Shown here: one piece after another, positions 1-9,380 of the stretch
Layout of the letters: every line of letters starts with the position of its first letter
Numbering within the stretch: position 1 is the first letter of the stretch
Source of the DNA: CAWBRY01 sp963791295
GTDB lineage: Bacteria; Bacteroidota; Bacteroidia; Chitinophagales; Chitinophagaceae
Length of the DNA: 64,000 nucleotides
Direction of reading: 5' to 3'
Assembly: GCA_963791295.1 (NCBI GenBank)
Contig: CAWBRY010000003.1
Span: 124,001-188,000 of the forward strand
Position numbers and translations under genes: made by a program
The notes under the pieces: generated by a model
The model's input: the letters and a program-made list of their open reading frames with translations, nothing else
The model's database searches: none
Told to the model about the DNA's origin: nothing

Positions 1-1
1 G

Positions 2-1735
2 GAAGCTTATGAAAGGGGCTATGACACACTGCCCCAAATAAAGTCAGAAGTCGAAAATCTTCGTTCACAGATTGCGGAAAATTTCATGAATGACCCGGAT
101 ATGGTCAATCGCCTGGTCAAAGAAGCTTTTGAACGAGGCTTAAAAGATATACATCTCGCACACATATTTATTTCAATTAAATCCGGTAATGCAACGATAG
201 ATTCATCCGGCGCCCGGGCCAAGCTTGCGGAAGTGCTGAAAAGACTGCAAAAGGGTGAAGATTTTTTAACCGTTGCAGCACAACTTTCTGATGACCCATC
301 GGCAAAGAGCAATCGAGGTGATATGGGCTTCATCACTGTGTTTACAATACCTTATGAATTTGAAAATATTGCTTACTCAACTGCTGTAGGAAAATATTCA
401 ATACCACATCAGTCCAGGATTGGCTTTCACATATTCAAGAACCTGGGTGAAAGAAAAGCCCTGGGTAAAATAAGAGCGCAACAAATACTCCTGGCATTTC
501 CTCCTGATATTGATGAGACAGGCAAGGCCGAGATCGCCAGGCGCGCCGATTCACTTTACCACCTGCTACTTGCCGGAGAAGATTTTGGAAAATTGGCTGC
601 TGCTTTCAGCAATGATTATATCAGTGCAGCAAACAGCGGCATCATGCCCGATATCAGTGTAGGCCAATATGATCCGATTTTTGAAAATGCTGTATGGTCC
701 CTTCCCAAAGATGAAGCATTGAGCAAGCCTTTTCAAACATCGCATGGGTGGCATATTGTGAAACGCATTTCCATAAAACCGGTTGTGACAGATCCAAACG
801 ATAAAGGAAATCTTCAGGAGCTTCAACAGAAAATGTCGGGAGACAGTCGCTGGAAAATGTCGCGGGATTTTATTTATGAACGGGTGACCAAGAAGGCAGG
901 ATATAAAAAATATCCTTATAAGGACGAGGTGCTTTGGGCAGTCAGTGACAGCCTTTTGGAAAATAAGCCAATGGGCATTGGCAAAACAATGGCAGGGGAT
1001 GCTCCATTGTTTACCGTGGGCGACACCACGCTAAGGATCCCGGATTGGATAAATTATGCCCAGGTCTTCCAATACAAATCCGATGGAACTGGCCGCAGGC
1101 CCTATGAGCAGATGATGGATGAATTTGTCCATTCAATCATGTTCAATTATTACCGCGATCACCTCGAGGATTTTAACGAAGAATTCCGGATGCAAATGGA
1201 GGAATTCCAGGACGGCAACTTGTTTTTTGAGATCATGCAGCAAGAGGTTTGGAATAAAGCTCAGAATGATTCGGCTGCATTGACTTCCTTATATGAAAAG
1301 AACAAGGACAACTATGTTTGGAAGGAGAGCGCTGATGCCATCTTGTTCTTTGGTTCCGATCAGACCGTTTCTCAGTCCGTCTATGAACAAATGAAAAAAA
1401 ATCCCGCTGATTGGAAAACAATTACGGAAACAGTGAGTGAAAAAATGGTGGCCGACTCCGCCAGGTATGAATGGTCGCAGATTCCCAACCTCGGTAAATC
1501 TCAACCGGTTGCCGGAATGATCACTACGCCGCTGATAAATGGGAACGATAACACGGCTTCCTTTGCCTATATCATTAAAGTGTATCCCAAGCCTGAGAAA
1601 CGCAATTTTGTTGAGGCGAAAGGATTGGTGATCAATGACTATCAGGCTATCCTTGAAGATCGATGGACAGCAGTTTTGAAAAAGAAATACCCGGTTACCA
1701 TTGACCAAAAGGTATTGAACAGTATTTTGAAGTGA
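2..1735 (+). CDS. Parvulin-type peptidylprolyl isomerase (PpiC/SurA family), 5' end outside window
   Basis: The reading frame is open from the first bases of the window, so the N-terminus and any signal peptide are missing; 577 residues are visible. Two successive PpiC-type rotamase domains can be seen, roughly at 140-460 and 465-770. Each has the parvulin pattern: an HIL/QIL-like first strand, a GEDF helix start, the S-N/D-D segment followed by G-MGF or SGIMP, and a closing GFHI or GWHIV strand. The remaining C-terminal 300 residues have no motif I recognise but are typical of the long Bacteroidetes periplasmic isomerases. Expected role is periplasmic folding of outer-membrane proteins (family knowledge). 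It is convergent with metF, 11 bp away. A second, shorter SurA-like protein lies at 23.4-24.8 kb. Confidence 0.85.
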   Translation, partial: EAYERGYDTLPQIKSEVENLRSQIAENFMNDPDMVNRLVKEAFERGLKDIHLAHIFISIKSGNATIDSSGARAKLAEVLKRLQKGEDFLTVAAQLSDDPSAKSNRGDMGFITVFTIPYEFENIAYSTAVGKYSIPHQSRIGFHIFKNLGERKALGKIRAQQILLAFPPDIDETGKAEIARRADSLYHLLLAGEDFGKLAAAFSNDYISAANSGIMPDISVGQYDPIFENAVWSLPKDEALSKPFQTSHGWHIVKRISIKPVVTDPNDKGNLQELQQKMSGDSRWKMSRDFIYERVTKKAGYKKYPYKDEVLWAVSDSLLENKPMGIGKTMAGDAPLFTVGDTTLRIPDWINYAQVFQYKSDGTGRRPYEQMMDEFVHSIMFNYYRDHLEDFNEEFRMQMEEFQDGNLFFEIMQQEVWNKAQNDSAALTSLYEKNKDNYVWKESADAILFFGSDQTVSQSVYEQMKKNPADWKTITETVSEKMVADSARYEWSQIPNLGKSQPVAGMITTPLINGNDNTASFAYIIKVYPKPEKRNFVEAKGLVINDYQAILEDRWTAVLKKKYPVTIDQKVLNSILK

Positions 1736-1746
1736 TTTAAGAAGAC

Positions 1747-2697
1747 TTACAAATCTTTTACTACATTGGAAATGATGTGAGGGCGCCCCAATGTATAATA
1801 ATGGAGTACCGGTACTCCGTTCTTCTTGAGGTCTCTTGATTGATATAATAGCCACTCAGTTCCCAGCTGCTCTACTTCATCATCTGTTTTGCATTTCAGC
1901 ATTTCTGTGGAAAGTTCGGTTGGAAGATCTATATAAAATGTCTTCGGCAACATGGTGACTTGTTTCTTTGTGTACACGGGCTTCAATCCAGGTATAATAG
2001 GAACGCCAATGCCCACATCCCGGCAGGCCTTAACAAACGCATAGTATTTTGCATTGTCGAAGAACATCTGGGTGACAATATAATCTGCCCCTCCTTCCAC
2101 CTTTGCTTTCAGGTAAAGCAGGTCTGTCTCCATGTTCGGCGCTTCAAAATGTTTTTCGGGATAACCTGCAACGCCTATGCAAAATTTGGTCTTATGAGTA
2201 TCCTTCAGATCATTTTCTAAATAAACGCCCGAATTAAGATTGACTACCTGCTTCAGCAAGTCAAGTGCATATTTATGTCCATCGGGTTCTGGTTCAAAGG
2301 CCAACTCATTGCGGGCGGCATCGCCCCGCAACACCAATACATTGTCGATACCCAGGTAATGAAGATTGATCAGCGCATCTTCCGTCTCGTTCACGCTAAA
2401 CCCTCCGCATATCAGGTGGGGGACGGTGTCCACATTATATCTGTTCATGATGGCAGCACAGATGCTTTCCGTACCGGGTCGCTTGCGTACAATCACTTTT
2501 TGAAAGCTACCATCAGGATTTTTTTTGAATACATGCTCGCTTCGGTGATAGGTGACATTGATATAGGATGGCTTAAATTCCATAAGGGGATCCAGGTGGG
2601 CATATAAAGCCCCGATACCCTTGCCTTTCAGCGGCGGTAGCACTTCAAATGAAATCAATGTTCCTTTTGACTCCTTAATATGTTCAATAACCTTCAT
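1747..2697 (-). CDS. metF: Methylenetetrahydrofolate reductase
   Basis: At 316 residues this has the usual MetF length. The TIM-barrel start FEVLPPLKG matches the ISFE-PP opening of the family, where the Glu is catalytic. Later motifs LVLRGDAAR, FCIGVAGYPEKH and GADYIVTQMFFD are the typical FAD and folate-binding segments. It reduces 5,10-methylene-THF to 5-methyl-THF for methionine synthesis in the cytoplasm. The gene is monocistronic: it converges with the isomerase gene on its left and diverges from lptB on its right. A good promoter lies about 90 bp upstream (2784-2815). I looked for a SAM riboswitch in the 125-bp leader and found none convincing. Confidence 0.95.
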   Translation of the reverse strand: MKVIEHIKESKGTLISFEVLPPLKGKGIGALYAHLDPLMEFKPSYINVTYHRSEHVFKKNPDGSFQKVIVRKRPGTESICAAIMNRYNVDTVPHLICGGFSVNETEDALINLHYLGIDNVLVLRGDAARNELAFEPEPDGHKYALDLLKQVVNLNSGVYLENDLKDTHKTKFCIGVAGYPEKHFEAPNMETDLLYLKAKVEGGADYIVTQMFFDNAKYYAFVKACRDVGIGVPIIPGLKPVYTKKQVTMLPKTFYIDLPTELSTEMLKCKTDDEVEQLGTEWLLYQSRDLKKNGVPVLHYYTLGRPHIISNVVKDL

Positions 2698-2783
2698 GCA
2701 ATGACTGAGTTTTAAACATTGAAAACAATTGAATGTTCTCCACGTATTTTCAATATCTATCGGTTAGCTCTTTTAATGGTCTG

Positions 2784-2815
2784 CAAAGCTAATGATGCAA
2801 AGGCATTAGTCAAAA
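2784..2815 (-). promoter_or_regulatory. Promoter for metF (Bacteroidetes -33/-7 type)
   Basis: On the minus strand, TTTTG (2815-2811) is followed after 19 bases by TAGCTTTG (2791-2784). This fits the Bacteroidetes primary-sigma consensus of TTTG near -33 and TAnnTTTG near -7. It is one of the best matches in the window to both boxes. The start site would fall near 2778, leaving a leader of about 80 nt. Confidence 0.6.
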
Positions 2816-2861
2816 CCACGTTAAATGAAATTATTAAATAAGGCATTAGGTTGTCAAGTCC

Positions 2862-2869
2862 TATTTTTG
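2862..2869 (+). promoter_or_regulatory. -7 element for lptB
   Basis: TATTTTTG matches TAnnTTTG exactly and ends 6 bases before the ATG at 2876. That placement supports 2876 over the earlier in-frame ATG at 2825, and it implies an mRNA with almost no leader. No good -33 box is seen. Confidence 0.5.
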
Positions 2870-2875
2870 CCATCT

Positions 2876-3649
2876 ATGCCTGTGACGATAAATACCCGAA
2901 GTCTTGTTAAAGTTTACAGCGGTAGAACGGTTGTAAATCAGGTAGGCATTGAACTCAATCAGGGAGAGATCGTTGGCTTGCTGGGACCCAATGGCGCCGG
3001 TAAGACGACGACTTTCTACATGGTGGTTGGATTGATCAAGCCGGACCAGGGAGAAGTTTATTTGAATGGCCAGGACATTACCAAACAGGCCATGTATAAG
3101 AGAGCCCAGATGGGCATCGGCTATCTACCCCAGGAAGCATCTGTTTTTCGAAAGTTGAGCGTGGAGGATAATATAACTGCCATACTTGAAATGACATCAC
3201 TTTCCAGGCACGAACAAAAAGAAAAACTGGAATCATTGTTGAAGGAGTTTCGTCTTAATCATGTTCGTAAGAATAATGGCGATGTATTGAGTGGGGGTGA
3301 GCGAAGGAGGACAGAGATCGCCCGGGCATTGGCGGTAGATCCAAAATTTATTCTATTGGACGAACCCTTCGCGGGCATTGACCCAATTGCAGTGGAAGAT
3401 ATACAAGCCATCGTTGCCAGAATGAAATACAAGAATATAGGCATCCTCATTACTGATCATAACGTAACGGAAACACTTTCTATCTGCGACCGCGCGTATC
3501 TGATGATAGAAGGAAAGATCTTCAAACACGGCACGGCGGAAGAATTGGCAGCCGACGACCAGGTGAGAAGCCTTTATTTAGGCCGGAACTTTGAATTAAG
3601 GAGAAAGGACTATCTCCATGAAGAAGCACGAGGCGGCGACCCTTTCTAA
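2876..3649 (+). CDS. lptB: LPS export ABC transporter ATPase LptB
   Basis: ABC ATPase of 257 residues counted from MPVTINTRS. The Walker A GPNGAGKT is at residues 37-44, followed by a Q-loop in [10 protein letters not shown], the signature LSGGERRR, Walker [13 protein letters not shown] and the H-loop ITDHNV. The LPQEASVF and [12 protein letters not shown] wording is characteristic of LptB, the cytoplasmic motor of the Lpt bridge that moves LPS to the outer membrane. An in-frame ATG at 2825 exists, but the -7 box at 2862 and the family length both favour 2876. The downstream neighbour is a GH3 gene 87 bp away, and no lptF, lptG or lptC is present in the window. Confidence 0.93.
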   Translation: MPVTINTRSLVKVYSGRTVVNQVGIELNQGEIVGLLGPNGAGKTTTFYMVVGLIKPDQGEVYLNGQDITKQAMYKRAQMGIGYLPQEASVFRKLSVEDNITAILEMTSLSRHEQKEKLESLLKEFRLNHVRKNNGDVLSGGERRRTEIARALAVDPKFILLDEPFAGIDPIAVEDIQAIVARMKYKNIGILITDHNVTETLSICDRAYLMIEGKIFKHGTAEELAADDQVRSLYLGRNFELRRKDYLHEEARGGDPF

Positions 3650-3736
3650 ACAACGTTGATCTGCCCTCGCAAAACCAAACCAGGATTGGTTGTATTCCAG
3701 CAATAGTCTTACAAATTCCTTATTTTGTCACCAGGT

Positions 3737-5245
3737 ATGAAGCTGCTCAGTCCTGCTATATCATCACTTGCGAGAATGCGCCTTTGGCGCATTGAAGCGT
3801 GGAAGCATAATCCTCTGGACGCTCAACGGGAAGTATTACAGGACCTGGTTACCTCTGCGCAATACACAGAATTTGGAAGGAAATATAATTTCTCTCAGCT
3901 CTTCAATGTACGCTCCTTTAAGGCTGAAGTACCTATTCATGAATACAACGAATTGAAACCTTACATTGAACGGATCATGAATGGAGAACAAAATATTCTT
4001 TGGAATACGCCCATTTATTGGTTTGCTAAGAGCAGCGGTACTACGAGCGACAAATCCAAGTTTATACCGGTAAGTGATGAAAGTTTGCAGGACGGTCATT
4101 TTAAAGCCGCTAAGGATGTGCTGACCCTGTACTATCATTTTAATCCCGATTCCGAATTGCTTACCGGAAAAGGATTGGTCCTCGGTGGGAGTCATAATAT
4201 TAACCCGATGAATAAGGAAGCGCAGTACGGGGATTTGAGTGCGGTGCTGTTACAAAACACTCCCTTTTGGGGACATTGGCTAAGAACTCCTGACCTCAGT
4301 ATTGCCCTGATGGATGAATGGGAGAGTAAAATTGAAAAGTTGGCTGCGAGCACGATCAAAGAAAATGTTACTTCCATTTCAGGAGTTCCTACCTGGACTA
4401 TTGTATTATTCAAGAGGATCCTTGAATTGACAGGTAAGAAGACCATGATGGAGGTTTGGCCTTCACTCGAATTATTTATGCATGGTGGAGTTTCATTTAC
4501 TCCTTATAAAGAACAATTCAAGAAGCTGATTGGAAAAGAAATTCACTACCTCGAAATGTATAATGCCAGCGAAGGATTTTTTGCAGCGCAGGATATACCT
4601 GGCAAGGAGGGGATGTTGTTGTTTACCGATCACGGCATATTCATGGAGTTTATGCCGGTGGGTGAATACGGAAAAAAGGATCCTCAAACCATCAGCCTGC
4701 AGGATGTGGAATTGGAAAAGAACTATGCCCTGGTGATCAGCACCAATGGTGGCCTGTGGCGCTACCTGGTAGGAGACACGGTTCAGTTCACTTCACTTAG
4801 TCCTTTCCGGATCAAGGTGACAGGGCGCTTAAAGCATTTCATGAATGCCTTTGGCGAAGAGGTAATTGTTGAAAATACCGACAAAGCCATCGCCATTGCC
4901 TCAGAGAAAACCGGAGCTATTGTCAATGACTATACGGCTGCTCCCGTGTATTTTTCAGATAGTCACAATGGATCTCACGAATGGCTCATCGAATTTGAAA
5001 AGGAACCAAAAAGCCTTGAAGGCTTCACCAGGGAACTGGATACAGCTCTTAAGAGCATTAACAGTGACTATGAAGCCAAGCGTCATAGAAATATTGCCTT
5101 GCGCCTACCCGTTATTCATTCATTGAGGGTAGGCACATTTGCCGAGTGGTTGAGGAAAAAAGGCAAATTGGGTGGGCAGCACAAAGTGCCGAGGTTAAGT
5201 AATGAACGAAAGCTTCTTGAAGAACTACTTGCCTTGAAGGATTGA
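3737..5245 (+). CDS. GH3 auxin-responsive-type acyl-adenylate family protein
   Basis: 502 residues from the ATG at 3737; an in-frame TTG at 3725 is less likely. The protein matches the bacterial GH3 family, which belongs to the ANL adenylating superfamily. The ATP-binding serine/threonine-rich loop FAKSSGTTSDKSKFIP lies near residue 95. A YNASEGFFA segment follows, which holds the adenylate-binding Glu, and the GRLKHFMNAFGEEV hinge is near residue 350. Plant GH3 enzymes join amino acids to acyl hormones; the substrate of the widespread Bacteroidetes homologues is not established. fabG follows after 21 bp on the same strand, so the two are probably co-transcribed. An acyl substrate is therefore plausible but is inference. 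Confidence 0.85.
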   Translation: MKLLSPAISSLARMRLWRIEAWKHNPLDAQREVLQDLVTSAQYTEFGRKYNFSQLFNVRSFKAEVPIHEYNELKPYIERIMNGEQNILWNTPIYWFAKSSGTTSDKSKFIPVSDESLQDGHFKAAKDVLTLYYHFNPDSELLTGKGLVLGGSHNINPMNKEAQYGDLSAVLLQNTPFWGHWLRTPDLSIALMDEWESKIEKLAASTIKENVTSISGVPTWTIVLFKRILELTGKKTMMEVWPSLELFMHGGVSFTPYKEQFKKLIGKEIHYLEMYNASEGFFAAQDIPGKEGMLLFTDHGIFMEFMPVGEYGKKDPQTISLQDVELEKNYALVISTNGGLWRYLVGDTVQFTSLSPFRIKVTGRLKHFMNAFGEEVIVENTDKAIAIASEKTGAIVNDYTAAPVYFSDSHNGSHEWLIEFEKEPKSLEGFTRELDTALKSINSDYEAKRHRNIALRLPVIHSLRVGTFAEWLRKKGKLGGQHKVPRLSNERKLLEELLALKD

Positions 5246-5266
5246 TCTTTTATCCTAAATTGTATT

Positions 5267-6022
5267 ATGAAAGCGTTGGAAGGAAAAGTTGCCATTGTCA
5301 CAGGTGCCGCCCGCGGCATTGGAGAAGCTATTGCCTTAAAGTTTGCGCAGGAGGGAGCTAATATAGCTTTTACTTATGTGAGTGATAGCAGCGCAGAAAA
5401 AGCGACGGCGTTGGAAGCAAAGCTCAACGCTTTGGGTGTAAAAGCAAAAGCCTATAAAAGCAATGCAGGCGATTTTTCTCAATGTGATCTATTCATCCAG
5501 GATGTTTTGAAGGAATTTCCTACCATCGATATCTGCGTTAACAATGCCGGCATCTCCAAAGACAATTTATTAATGCGGATGACCCCGGAACAGTGGAGTG
5601 ACGTCATACAAGTAAATCTGAACGGCGTCTTTTACATGACCAAGCTGGTGATCCGGACAATGATGAAAGCGAGATCCGGAGTCATCATCAATATGAGTTC
5701 TATCATTGGAGAGATGGGCAATGCGGGTCAGAGTAGTTATGCAGCCAGTAAGGCCGGCATTATTGGATTTACGAAGAGTGTGGCCAAGGAATTGGGAAGC
5801 CGGAACATCAGGTGCAATGCAATCGCGCCAGGGTTTGTAGAAACCGATATGACGAGCTATTTAAAAGATGGCGAAGGGGCAGAAAAATATAAGGCCGGAA
5901 TACCATTAGGTCGTTTTGCCACTACCGAAGACATAGCCAACACAGCACTGTTTCTGGCCTCAGATATGGGCGCCTACATTACCGGGCAAACCATCAGTGT
6001 TTGCGGGGGCTTGAATATTTAG
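5267..6022 (+). CDS. fabG: 3-oxoacyl-[acyl-carrier-protein] reductase
   Basis: A 251-residue short-chain dehydrogenase with the NADP loop VTGAARGIGE near residue 12, the NNAGIS motif, catalytic Ser in MSSIIGEMGN and the YAASK Tyr/Lys pair. The C-terminal pattern GFVETDMT, IPLGRFATTEDIA and ITGQTISVCGG is that of FabG, which reduces 3-oxoacyl-ACP in fatty acid elongation. Other SDR substrates cannot be excluded because the gene is not beside other fab genes. It lies 21 bp after the GH3 gene and converges with the enoyl-CoA hydratase gene. Confidence 0.85.
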   Translation: MKALEGKVAIVTGAARGIGEAIALKFAQEGANIAFTYVSDSSAEKATALEAKLNALGVKAKAYKSNAGDFSQCDLFIQDVLKEFPTIDICVNNAGISKDNLLMRMTPEQWSDVIQVNLNGVFYMTKLVIRTMMKARSGVIINMSSIIGEMGNAGQSSYAASKAGIIGFTKSVAKELGSRNIRCNAIAPGFVETDMTSYLKDGEGAEKYKAGIPLGRFATTEDIANTALFLASDMGAYITGQTISVCGGLNI

Positions 6023-6036
6023 AAAAACCGTTTCGA

Positions 6037-6795
6037 TTACCGGGCTGCCCTGAATTTTTCTATCGCTTTTTTCGAGAATGGACTTAAGATCAGTCTTCCG
6101 CTGATAGCTGCTCTTTCAGTCAGTAGCTGATCCCAATGATCCGTGCCCATCCAAAATATTTTTTTCATTTCAGTCATTGCGTCCACACTAGAATTCATTA
6201 ATGTATCAGCGAGCTTCGCAATCGATTCATCCATGCCTTTGATAGAATTATAGACTTCAGTGTAAAGCCCTTTTCGACCGGCCCATTGCGCATCGCGCCA
6301 TATCGTCGCATCAATCGCCAGCTGAGAAAAAGCAGAGGTCCCGATTTTTCTTTCCACGGCCGGGCCAACTACAAAAGGGCCAATGCCGATAGCTAACTCA
6401 CTAAGTTTTACGTCAGCACCTTCTGTTGCTATCGCATAATCTACTGCAGCAGCCAATCCGACTCCTCCACCTACGCATTTACCTTGAATTCTGCCAATAA
6501 TAAATTTAGGACAGGTGCGCATGGAATTGATGACATGAGCGAATCCGCTAAAAAACTTTAACCCTTCCTGTTCATTCTTAATGGCAGCTAATTCATCAAA
6601 AGATGCTCCTGAGCAAAATATTTTTTCCCCGGCTGAACGAAGAACGATGACCCTTGTCTCCTTATCACTCCCGGCATTTCGGATGGCTGAAGCGAGTTGC
6701 TCGAGGATAATACCGGGTAAAGAATTGCTTTGTGGATGGAAGAATTCAATGGTGGTTATTGATGCTTGTTTATTCGATGTAACGTATCCATCCAT
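6037..6795 (-). CDS. Enoyl-CoA hydratase/isomerase family protein
   Basis: A 252-residue crotonase fold. The first oxyanion segment is CSGASFDELA and the second is GKCVGGGVGLAAAVDYAIA; the following ELAIGIGPFVVGP loop normally carries the acid/base residue. It lies 30 bp downstream of paaZ on the same strand, so an operon is likely. A role in phenylacetate or related CoA-thioester breakdown (PaaF/PaaG-like) fits, but the exact reaction cannot be read from the sequence. The LNXN-type C-terminus is not distinctive. Confidence 0.8.
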   Translation of the reverse strand: MDGYVTSNKQASITTIEFFHPQSNSLPGIILEQLASAIRNAGSDKETRVIVLRSAGEKIFCSGASFDELAAIKNEQEGLKFFSGFAHVINSMRTCPKFIIGRIQGKCVGGGVGLAAAVDYAIATEGADVKLSELAIGIGPFVVGPAVERKIGTSAFSQLAIDATIWRDAQWAGRKGLYTEVYNSIKGMDESIAKLADTLMNSSVDAMTEMKKIFWMGTDHWDQLLTERAAISGRLILSPFSKKAIEKFRAAR

Positions 6796-6825
6796 AATGA
6801 TGATTATTTTCTTGTCTTAAAAGAA

Positions 6826-8877
6826 TCAAACCGGTTTTTTTTGAACCATAGTAAGTATGGTTGCGACGCCGATCAATGGTTCATCCGTCTCGTCTAATAT
6901 TTCCACATACCATTTTGCAATGCCTCTATCAATGTCTGTCTCTTCTTTTTTATCCTGCGTGATCTTTTCCTTACATGTAAATCGAACATATATCTCGGCG
7001 CCAGGATATACGGGTTTAGTAAATCGGAGTTCATCGATGCCATAGTTCAGCAGGACTGGGTTCCTTTCATAGCTATCCACAAATAAGCCCGCAGCAGCGC
7101 TCAAGATGAAATAACCATGAGCTACCTGTTGTTCAAACATAGTGCCTGTAAAATTGGTTGTCTTTATGTGGGCGTAAAAATGATCACCACTCAGATCAGC
7201 AAACCGGTCGATGTCTTCCGATGTAATTTTCCTTTTTTGTGTAATGATCTGGTCGCCGATCCGAAGCTCTTCAAAATATTTTCGAAAAGGATGCTTACCG
7301 GGGTTCTTGCCTTGTGCCTTTGGCTGATACACATTGGTGATGGCTGTAAGCGTGGTCGGCGATCCCTGCAGTGCCGTCCTTTGCAAATAATGTTTCACTC
7401 CGCGAATGCCACCCATTTCTTCTCCACCCCCGGCCCGACCGGGACCACCATGTACTAACAATGCCAACGGGGAACCATGACCAGTGCTTTCTTTAGCACA
7501 TTCATTGTTGAGAATTAGTATCCGGCCGTGATGCGTAGCCGCACCGAGCACATAATTTCTTGCCAGTTGATGATCCGCGGTTACTATTGTCGTGCATAAG
7601 CTTCCTTTACCCAACTTACTCAATGCAAGCGCTTCTTCCATTTTCTTATAGGGCATGATGGTGCTAACGGGACCGAATGCCTCCACTTCATGAGCTTCGT
7701 GACTATCAAATGGCTTCTGGTTCATTAATAGTATAGGTGACAGGAACGCTCCCTTCCCCGCATCGGCATCAATCACCTCAACGCTATCCAGGCTGCCATA
7801 AACTATTTGAGAGGAAGCTAATAATTTCTGAACCTGGCCTTTGACTTCGTTTCTTTGGGATTGACCAGCCAGGCTTCCCATTCTTACTTTTTCATTGAGG
7901 GGATTGCCGATAGTAGTTTGTGACAGTGACCGGCCTATTTCTTTCCAGATCTCTTCCATTTTGTTTTCAGGCACAAAGATTCTTCTGATACCTGTACATC
8001 TTTGGCCGGCTTTCAATGTCATTTCTTTCCGGACCTCCCTTATGAATATATCCCATTCCGGTTTGCCTGGTGTTATATCGTCGCCCAGTACGATACAATT
8101 CAAACTATCGGCTTCCATATTAAATGGAACCGACTCACGAAGAATAACCGGGTTCGATTTCAGCTTCAGACCTGTTGAAGCAGATCCTGTAAAAGTCACG
8201 ACATCCTGCGAGGTGACATGGTCCAATAGATCTCCCGCACTACCACAAATCAATTGCAAAGCTCCGTCGGGAAGGATCTTTGAGGCAATGATCTTTTTTA
8301 CAACGGCTTCGGTAAGATAAGAGGTGATGGTAGCCGGCTTGACAATGCAAGGCATGCCGGCCAATAAATTGACAGCTATTTTTTCCAACATCCCCCAGAC
8401 GGGAAAATTAAATGCATTGATATGTATGGCAACTCCTTCTTTGGGCACGAGAATATGCACGCCCATAAATGTATTGTACTTGCTTAGATTGTGGCTTTCA
8501 CCATCTATGCAATATGTTTCGTCGGGAAATTTGCGACGCAATGAAGCATTGGCAAAAAGATTTCCAATGCCGCCTTCAATATCCACCCAACTATCCGCCT
8601 TTGTAGCGCCCGTTTGAAAACTCACTTTGTAAAACTCATCTAAATAGCCGCGTAAAAAAAGAGCAAGAGCTTTCAGCATATTTCCTCTTTCATGAAATGT
8701 CATTTTGCGCAAGGCCGGGTTTCCCACTTTCCTCGCCCAGTCCGTCATTTCTTTAAAATCCAACCCGGTGGTTGTCGCCGAACCAATGGTCTCTCCGGTG
8801 ATTGCATTATATAGCGCCTGCCCTTCTCCATCCCCGGTTATCCAATCGCCGGCCACATAGTTTTCCAGTTTATTCAT
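6826..8877 (-). CDS. paaZ: Bifunctional PaaZ-type aldehyde dehydrogenase / enoyl-CoA hydratase
   Basis: 683 residues, the normal PaaZ size. The N-terminal 520 residues form an aldehyde dehydrogenase with VTFTGSASTG, NMEADSLNCIVLG (containing the catalytic Glu) and KAGQRCTGIRRI (catalytic Cys). The C-terminal part is a MaoC hot-dog hydratase with FADLSGDHFYAH and the GTMFEQQVAHGYF turn. In phenylacetate catabolism PaaZ opens the oxepin-CoA ring and oxidises the semialdehyde. Only an enoyl-CoA hydratase gene accompanies it here, and paaABCDE is absent from the window, so the enzyme may act on another substrate or with genes elsewhere. Confidence 0.9.
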   Translation of the reverse strand: MNKLENYVAGDWITGDGEGQALYNAITGETIGSATTTGLDFKEMTDWARKVGNPALRKMTFHERGNMLKALALFLRGYLDEFYKVSFQTGATKADSWVDIEGGIGNLFANASLRRKFPDETYCIDGESHNLSKYNTFMGVHILVPKEGVAIHINAFNFPVWGMLEKIAVNLLAGMPCIVKPATITSYLTEAVVKKIIASKILPDGALQLICGSAGDLLDHVTSQDVVTFTGSASTGLKLKSNPVILRESVPFNMEADSLNCIVLGDDITPGKPEWDIFIREVRKEMTLKAGQRCTGIRRIFVPENKMEEIWKEIGRSLSQTTIGNPLNEKVRMGSLAGQSQRNEVKGQVQKLLASSQIVYGSLDSVEVIDADAGKGAFLSPILLMNQKPFDSHEAHEVEAFGPVSTIMPYKKMEEALALSKLGKGSLCTTIVTADHQLARNYVLGAATHHGRILILNNECAKESTGHGSPLALLVHGGPGRAGGGEEMGGIRGVKHYLQRTALQGSPTTLTAITNVYQPKAQGKNPGKHPFRKYFEELRIGDQIITQKRKITSEDIDRFADLSGDHFYAHIKTTNFTGTMFEQQVAHGYFILSAAAGLFVDSYERNPVLLNYGIDELRFTKPVYPGAEIYVRFTCKEKITQDKKEETDIDRGIAKWYVEILDETDEPLIGVATILTMVQKKPV

Positions 8878-8960
8878 AAATGGTCATTGAATCAGCAACG
8901 AAATTAACTCAAATGGTTAACTATGCCCGGGAGTGATTAATTTTACATCCCGGTGATTGA

Positions 8961-9329
8961 ATGAAAAAAACGGCAGCATTATTCTTACTCCTGGCCTTCG
9001 CGGCGCAATCATTCAACCAGGCAATCATCATTTTTAACTTTTATGCAAATCAAAACTATATAAAGGCTAACCGCTGCGAGAACAGGTATCGACCTAAGCT
9101 AAATTGCAATGGGAAGTGCCAGTTGGCAAAAAAATTAAAACAAGAAGAAAAGAAAGATCAACAAAATCCCGAACGCAAACTCGAGAATAAGAATGAGATA
9201 TTCTCTTCAAGATCGTTTTTTACAATAGATCTATTATTACCGCATGATTATCTTCTAACCTATGCCAATTTCTCTGAAATGATTTCGGCTGGGACCCCAT
9301 CTCCTGTTTTTCGTCCTCCCTCTGCCTAA
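8961..9329 (+). CDS. Small exported protein with a CNGKC motif, unknown function
   Basis: 122 residues. A hydrophobic N-terminus (MKKTAALFLLLAFAAQSF) looks like a signal peptide or anchor. It is followed by NRCENRYRPKLNCNGKCQLAKKL and then a very charged lysine/glutamate run. The three cysteines, especially the CNGKC pair, suggest disulfide or metal binding. I have seen this kind of small Cys protein beside TonB-dependent or metal-related genes in Bacteroidetes, but no function is established. The next gene, 51 bp downstream on the same strand, starts its mature part with CEICGCG, so the two may form one unit. No promoter consensus was found upstream. Confidence 0.7.
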   Translation: MKKTAALFLLLAFAAQSFNQAIIIFNFYANQNYIKANRCENRYRPKLNCNGKCQLAKKLKQEEKKDQQNPERKLENKNEIFSSRSFFTIDLLLPHDYLLTYANFSEMISAGTPSPVFRPPSA

Positions 9330-9380
9330 CGGTTATTACCAGGACCCTTTATTTTTATTTATCGTACTAAATCATTTATC

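Noticed and set aside
2698..2822. Possible SAM riboswitch before metF.
   Set aside because: No stem set of a known SAM class is visible; the leader is short and explained by an ordinary promoter.
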